64,000 bases of DNA, from NCBI RefSeq assembly GCF_000591035.1, contig NC_022521.1, forward strand, positions 930,001 to 994,000. The letters run 5' to 3'. Position numbers and translations under genes: made by a program. Source of the DNA: Aeropyrum camini SY1 = JCM 12091 (GTDB lineage: Archaea > Thermoproteota > Thermoprotei_A > Sulfolobales > Acidilobaceae). Shown here one piece after another: positions 60,841 through 64,000 of the stretch (the first letter of the stretch is position 1; every line of letters starts with the position of its first letter). The notes below the pieces were generated by a model that did no database searches, was not told where the DNA came from, and worked only from the letters and a program-made list of their open reading frames with translations.

Positions 60841-61263
60841 ATGGATGAGGAGCACAAGCAGGAAGCCGGTGAGGCCCCTGCCCAGGAGGAGGTGAAGCCG
60901 GACAGGCCGAAGGCCCCCATATCCAGGCTCGTTGAAATGATCCCCTCAGCCTCATCCCTAAGGGAGGAGAGGAGGCTCAGGGAGAAGAGGATAAGGCTCA
61001 AGTACGATCCAAGGCTCAAGCCGGAGGAGGCCAGGATAAGCCCGGAGCTGGCGAAGCAGCTCGGGATAGAGGACCTACTTGAAATCACCATAGCCCACAG
61101 GCACCGCTTCGCCTTTAAGGCTATAATAGATGAGGAGGCTGAGCCTAACAGGGTCTACGTAAACCCGGAGCTCATGGAGGAGCATGGGGTGGCGGATAAC
61201 AGCATAGCGACAGTGAGACCCTACCGCGGTGAAGAGAAGCTGGGCGTAAGGCTGGAAGTCTAG
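60841..61263 (+). CDS. Hypothetical archaeal protein with charged N-terminus and barrel-like C-terminus
   Basis: About 140 residues. The first 60 are highly charged and probably flexible (EERRLREKRIRLKYDPRLK). The rest alternates strands and short helices (ARISPELAKQLGIEDLLEIT, RVYVNPELMEEHGVADNSIA), reminiscent of double-psi or SpoVT/AbrB-like barrels. ATG 60841 is preceded by GAGGTGAGG, which itself contains an unlikely GTG start. Function unknown. Confidence 0.65.
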   Translation: MDEEHKQEAGEAPAQEEVKPDRPKAPISRLVEMIPSASSLREERRLREKRIRLKYDPRLKPEEARISPELAKQLGIEDLLEITIAHRHRFAFKAIIDEEAEPNRVYVNPELMEEHGVADNSIATVRPYRGEEKLGVRLEV

Positions 61264-61329
61264 GGTCCCCTGCATAAAATCCGAGAGGCGCGGAGTCTAA
61301 CCCTCACCCGCGAAAGGGTGTATAATGCC

Positions 61330-61767
61330 TTGGACGACGAAGACCTGCTCAAAGCCTATATAGAGAGGCTGGCCGCTGTCCTTCACGACCATCTAGCGAC
61401 CGCAGATAATCTCGAGGCGAACATAGGCATCGCAAGCTCGGGGGGCGGGGTTGAGGGAGTCGCCGACGGGGTTGCAAACCTAAAAACCCTGAGGACCTCG
61501 CTACTCGACATCATAGAAAGCGCTGTCGAGGTTGCGGCCCGCATAGGGGCTGCCCGAATAGATAGGGAGGATCTGCTAGACCTCTACGCCCTCGTGGCAT
61601 ACTACTTTGAGGCTGGCCTGTGGAGGGAAAACACGCTTCTCAAGGAGGCGGGGAAGCATGTTGAGGCTCAGGGAGAGAGAGCCCTTGTAGGCGAGGCCAG
61701 GGAAAGGCTGCAGAGGGTTATGGAGAGGCTCCAGTCCATCCTCTATGAGGCCGGAGTGGAGGCATAG
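61330..61767 (+). CDS. Hypothetical helical protein
   Basis: About 145 residues, nearly all helical ([59 protein letters not shown]) with a Gly-rich break ([14 protein letters not shown]). TTG 61330 is preceded by GGGTG; GTG 61318 is possible. It lies 66 bases after the previous gene and 29 bases before endA. No family recognised. Confidence 0.6.
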   Translation: MDDEDLLKAYIERLAAVLHDHLATADNLEANIGIASSGGGVEGVADGVANLKTLRTSLLDIIESAVEVAARIGAARIDREDLLDLYALVAYYFEAGLWRENTLLKEAGKHVEAQGERALVGEARERLQRVMERLQSILYEAGVEA

Positions 61768-61796
61768 CTGGCCTCTCGGGGAGTTGGGTGGACGTT

Positions 61797-62357
61797 TTGG
61801 AGGATAAGTGTGCCTCACTAAAAGCCACAGGAGTACTTATCGGAGACTCCGTCCTAGTCATCGATGTTGAGCAGGCGAGGCTTCTCTACAGCTGCGGCTA
61901 CTACGGTCAGCCCCTCGACGTTGAGAAGCCCCGGGGCGCCTCTTTCAACGGTCCCCTGAGGCTGAGCCTTGTAGAGTCGCTATACCTCGTTGAAAACGGT
62001 ATACTCACTGTTCAGAGGCCAGACGGGTCTAGCCTTGGCGTTGAGGACCTGAGGAGCGCGGTTAGGGGGAACCCGAGGTTCTCTATGCTCTACAATATAT
62101 ACAGGGACCTGAGGGAGAGGGGGTTTGTTGTTCGGAGCGGCCTCAAGTTCGGCGGCGACTTCGCGGTATACAGGCTGGGCCCCGGCATCGACCACGCCCC
62201 CTTCATAATCCACGCTTACAGCCCTGAGGACGCTATGGACCCTGTCGAGATTGTTAGGGCGGGTAGGCTCAGCCATAGTGTTAGGAAGAAGTTCGTCTTC
62301 GCGATAGCGAGGGGGAGGGACGTCAACTATCTCATGATAGACTGGTTCAAACCCTAG
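61797..62357 (+). CDS. endA: tRNA-splicing endonuclease catalytic subunit
   Basis: About 186 residues. The catalytic triad appears as Tyr in [18 protein letters not shown], His in the same segment (IDHAPF) and Lys in [11 protein letters not shown]. This is the short catalytic subunit; crenarchaeal enzymes need a second, non-catalytic subunit (not in this window) and cut relaxed bulge-helix-bulge sites. The tRNA-Arg intron at 30030-30073 is a ready substrate. TTG 61797 follows GGTGG; GTG 61788 is possible. Its stop overlaps ubiX by four bases. Confidence 0.92.
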   Translation: MEDKCASLKATGVLIGDSVLVIDVEQARLLYSCGYYGQPLDVEKPRGASFNGPLRLSLVESLYLVENGILTVQRPDGSSLGVEDLRSAVRGNPRFSMLYNIYRDLRERGFVVRSGLKFGGDFAVYRLGPGIDHAPFIIHAYSPEDAMDPVEIVRAGRLSHSVRKKFVFAIARGRDVNYLMIDWFKP

Positions 62358-62947
62358 TCACCCTCCTCTGGGCCTCTCCACCTCCTGTAGATGTCGACTT
62401 TAACCCCCAGGGCGTCGAGGACCTTACCCGCCGCGAAGTCAACTAGATCCTCAACGCTGGAGGGTCTAATGTAGAATGAGAGGGTTAGAGGCACGATTAT
62501 CCCCCCCATCCTCGCTATAGCGAGCAAGTTCTCAAGTTCGGCGGTGCCGAGGGGCGTCTCCCTGGGCGCCACCACCAGCCTCCTGCCGAGCCTAAGCACT
62601 GCGAGGGCAGCCCTGGCGGGGAGGCTCGAGGGTATACCCCTGGCTATCAGGCCGACCGTCTTCATGCTCGCGGGCACTATAGCCATGGCATCCGGCTGGT
62701 TGCTGCTGCTTGCGAGGGGGCTGGCCATGTCGTTCTCCATGTATAGCGGGGCGTAGGATCTTAAGAGCCTCCTGAGGTCCTCACGCCCCACCCCCTCCTC
62801 ATACCTGGCAACCTCCTCGGCGCCCCGGGTCAGTATGATGCCCCTTATCTCCACCTCCCCCTTCAGCGCCTCCAGCAGCCTAAGGGCAACCCTTATCCCG
62901 CTGCTGCCCGTTATAGCTATACTAACCGAGCTAGGTCTGCAGGACAA
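62354..62947 (-). CDS. ubiX: UbiX-family flavin prenyltransferase
   Basis: A 197-residue flavoprotein that attaches a dimethylallyl unit to FMN, making the prenyl-FMN cofactor of UbiD decarboxylases. Motifs: [18 protein letters not shown] at the N-terminus, [15 protein letters not shown] (~93-107) and [10 protein letters not shown] (~128-137). The partner UbiD is at 12711-14174. TTG 62947 follows GGTGGAGA and overlaps the macrodomain gene by 31 bases, so they form one transcript. Confidence 0.93.
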   Translation of the reverse strand: MSCRPSSVSIAITGSSGIRVALRLLEALKGEVEIRGIILTRGAEEVARYEEGVGREDLRRLLRSYAPLYMENDMASPLASSSNQPDAMAIVPASMKTVGLIARGIPSSLPARAALAVLRLGRRLVVAPRETPLGTAELENLLAIARMGGIIVPLTLSFYIRPSSVEDLVDFAAGKVLDALGVKVDIYRRWRGPEEGD

Positions 62948-63510
62948 TCTCCACCCTCCACCCCGAGCGCATCCCTAACCCCAGCCTCCATAGCCCTGTA
63001 AGCCTCCTCCCCCCTGGCCACCAAGACCACGTACCTCGGCCACCTCCCCCTGAGTATAGAGGCAGCCATGGCCGCCTCCCTGGCGACGTCGGCCACACTC
63101 AACCCACCCACTCCAGCCCCCATAGCGGGCATAGCCACACTCTCGATTCCAGCCCCAGACGCGAGCCTTAGAGCCGCGTAGGAAGCTTTGAAGGCGTTCA
63201 CAAGGGGTATCCTCATCCCCGGCTCCTCCATGGTGGGTGCGTGTATTACGAACCGGGCGGGAAGGCTGCCGCCACCCGTTATAACAGCCTCTCCCACAGG
63301 CACCGGAGCCTTTCGCATCGCCTCCTCCTCGATCACCCGGCCCCCCGCCCTTTTCAGGGCCCCAGCCGCCCCACCGCCCATTATCATCAGGCTGTTGGCT
63401 GGGTTGACAACGGCCTCAACCCTAACCTTCGTTAGATCCCCCGTAACAACTGCTAGAATCCTACCCCCCAGACTCCAGCACTTCAACCCTGGGCCGACCC
63501 CCGTATACAT
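62917..63510 (-). CDS. Macrodomain (ADP-ribose-binding) protein
   Basis: A 197-residue macrodomain. Ligand-binding signatures: [20 protein letters not shown] (~31-50), [14 protein letters not shown], and the second loop [13 protein letters not shown] (~128-140). Relatives bind or hydrolyse ADP-ribose 1''-phosphate, O-acetyl-ADP-ribose or protein ADP-ribosylation. ATG 63510 lies five bases after the preceding stop; TTG 63486 is possible. Confidence 0.9.
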   Translation of the reverse strand: MYTGVGPGLKCWSLGGRILAVVTGDLTKVRVEAVVNPANSLMIMGGGAAGALKRAGGRVIEEEAMRKAPVPVGEAVITGGGSLPARFVIHAPTMEEPGMRIPLVNAFKASYAALRLASGAGIESVAMPAMGAGVGGLSVADVAREAAMAASILRGRWPRYVVLVARGEEAYRAMEAGVRDALGVEGGDCPADLARLV

Positions 63511-63515
63511 TAATT

Positions 63516-64000
63516 TTAGACTAGTATCCGGCCCCTAATTTCCTCGTAGTACTCCTCCCCCAGCTTAACCCTGCCGAATATAACCTTCTTCACCTCGCCC
63601 TGGAACCTGGTTTTGAACCTGGCTTTCATGCTGTCTAGGTCAACGTCCAGCAGTAGAGCCGGGTGCTCAACCCCCTCCTCGTCGACAAGAGCCGCCAGGA
63701 CCCCCTTCATGCTACCCCTGGAGACCACGATGACCTCGCCCCCCGCTATCTTCCTTGCAGCACCCTTAATCTCGTGGGGCTCTACCTGCCTCTCCGCGTC
63801 AACCACTATGCACACTCCCCCGGGGTATCTAGTCATCAGCTTTACGGGGCTCCCTAGCTGGGACTCTATGCTCGACTTCAGCCTCTCATCCTCGAATGGA
63901 GCACCCCCTATGCATGCTCCCTGTATCTTCACGCTCTTCAGGCTAACCTCCCTCTCACCCCCCTCTAGGAATCTGATGTAATTCTCGCTCCTCAGCCTCC
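63516..64000 (-). CDS. Conserved-looking hypothetical protein, 5' end beyond the window
   Basis: The frame is open from the window edge (64000) to the stop at 63516. An internal GTG at 63932 would give 138 residues, but the open frame upstream (ENYIRFLEGGEREVSLKS) has sensible protein character, so the gene probably starts outside. Ordered strands and helices end with KTRFQGEVKKVIFGRVKLG. No family recognised. It is first in a run with the macrodomain and ubiX genes. Confidence 0.6.
   Translation of the reverse strand, partial: RLRSENYIRFLEGGEREVSLKSVKIQGACIGGAPFEDERLKSSIESQLGSPVKLMTRYPGGVCIVVDAERQVEPHEIKGAARKIAGGEVIVVSRGSMKGVLAALVDEEGVEHPALLLDVDLDSMKARFKTRFQGEVKKVIFGRVKLGEEYYEEIRGRILV

Overview
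The window looks like a stretch of a hyperthermophilic crenarchaeal chromosome, most likely Aeropyrum. The archaeal markers are RNA polymerase subunit P, eIF1/SUI1, Rio2, tRNA-splicing endonuclease EndA, archaeal-type S-adenosylmethionine synthetase, ApgM, an NFACT/RqcH protein, a tRNA-Arg with a textbook bulge-helix-bulge intron, and an initiator tRNA with an A1:U72 pair. The DNA is GC-rich with AGG-dominated arginine codons. TTG and GTG starts are frequent, Shine-Dalgarno motifs are of the GGTGA/GGAGG type, and TATA boxes sit about 25-30 bases before starts. The PLP enzyme at 26125-27273 resembles, from memory, the O-phosphoserine sulfhydrylase of A. pernix closely, including Lys127 and Arg297. 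Together with a B-type haem-copper oxidase subunit this points to an aerobic Aeropyrum relative that is similar, but not obviously identical, to A. pernix. The species call is inference.

Layout. 1-3.3 kb: end of a membrane protein, a ClC channel whose natural N-terminus seems to lie in another frame, and an alcohol-dehydrogenase-like protein. 3.1-3.9 kb: a gene-poor spacer with two 24-base repeats exactly 60 bases apart (CRISPR-like geometry), sitting on an abrupt reversal of strand composition, then tRNA-Gly(CCC). 4-9.4 kb: an MBL hydrolase, a minimal CDGSH protein, a small HExxH protein, an overlapping RNA ligase / PIN partner / secreted protein cluster, a DsrE-like protein behind a palindromic operator, and a secreted Ig-like protein. 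9.5-17.7 kb: CopB-type copper ATPase, UbiA-UbiD pair, unknowns, tRNA-Thr(GGT). 17.7-25.5 kb: a complete oligopeptide ABC transporter (F, D, C, B, A). 25.6-29.9 kb: a cysteine block with CBS protein, O-phosphoserine sulfhydrylase, acylphosphatase, CysRS and an E1-like enzyme. 30-45 kb: intron-containing tRNA-Arg, SAM synthetase, DUF460 and Rio2, an ArsR-type regulator, CTP synthase, a HAD phosphatase, unknown membrane proteins, RqcH, a DUF59 protein, a CDF-like protein, ApgM and initiator tRNA-Met. 45-53.5 kb: aconitase, geranylgeranyl reductase, a lone oxidase subunit I, a DUF1122 protein, eIF1, RpoP. 53.6-58 kb: a complete CUT1-type sugar ABC transporter. 58-64 kb: ureohydrolase, GlyRS, two unknowns, EndA, UbiX, a macrodomain protein and a gene cut by the window edge.

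How the genes fit together. The cysteine block links synthesis of free cysteine from O-phosphoserine to its charging on tRNA, and the adjoining E1-like enzyme raises the possibility of a sulfur-carrier route. UbiX (prenyl-FMN synthesis), UbiD (prenyl-FMN-dependent decarboxylase) and UbiA (prenyltransferase) fit either quinone synthesis or the archaeal anhydromevalonate pathway. RNA metabolism is strongly represented by RNA ligase plus PIN protein, EndA, intron tRNA, Rio2, DUF460 and RqcH. The most unusual features are the repeat pair with its local strand-composition reversal near 3.4 kb and the RNA ligase cluster. I saw no rRNA, insertion sequence, prophage or cas gene.
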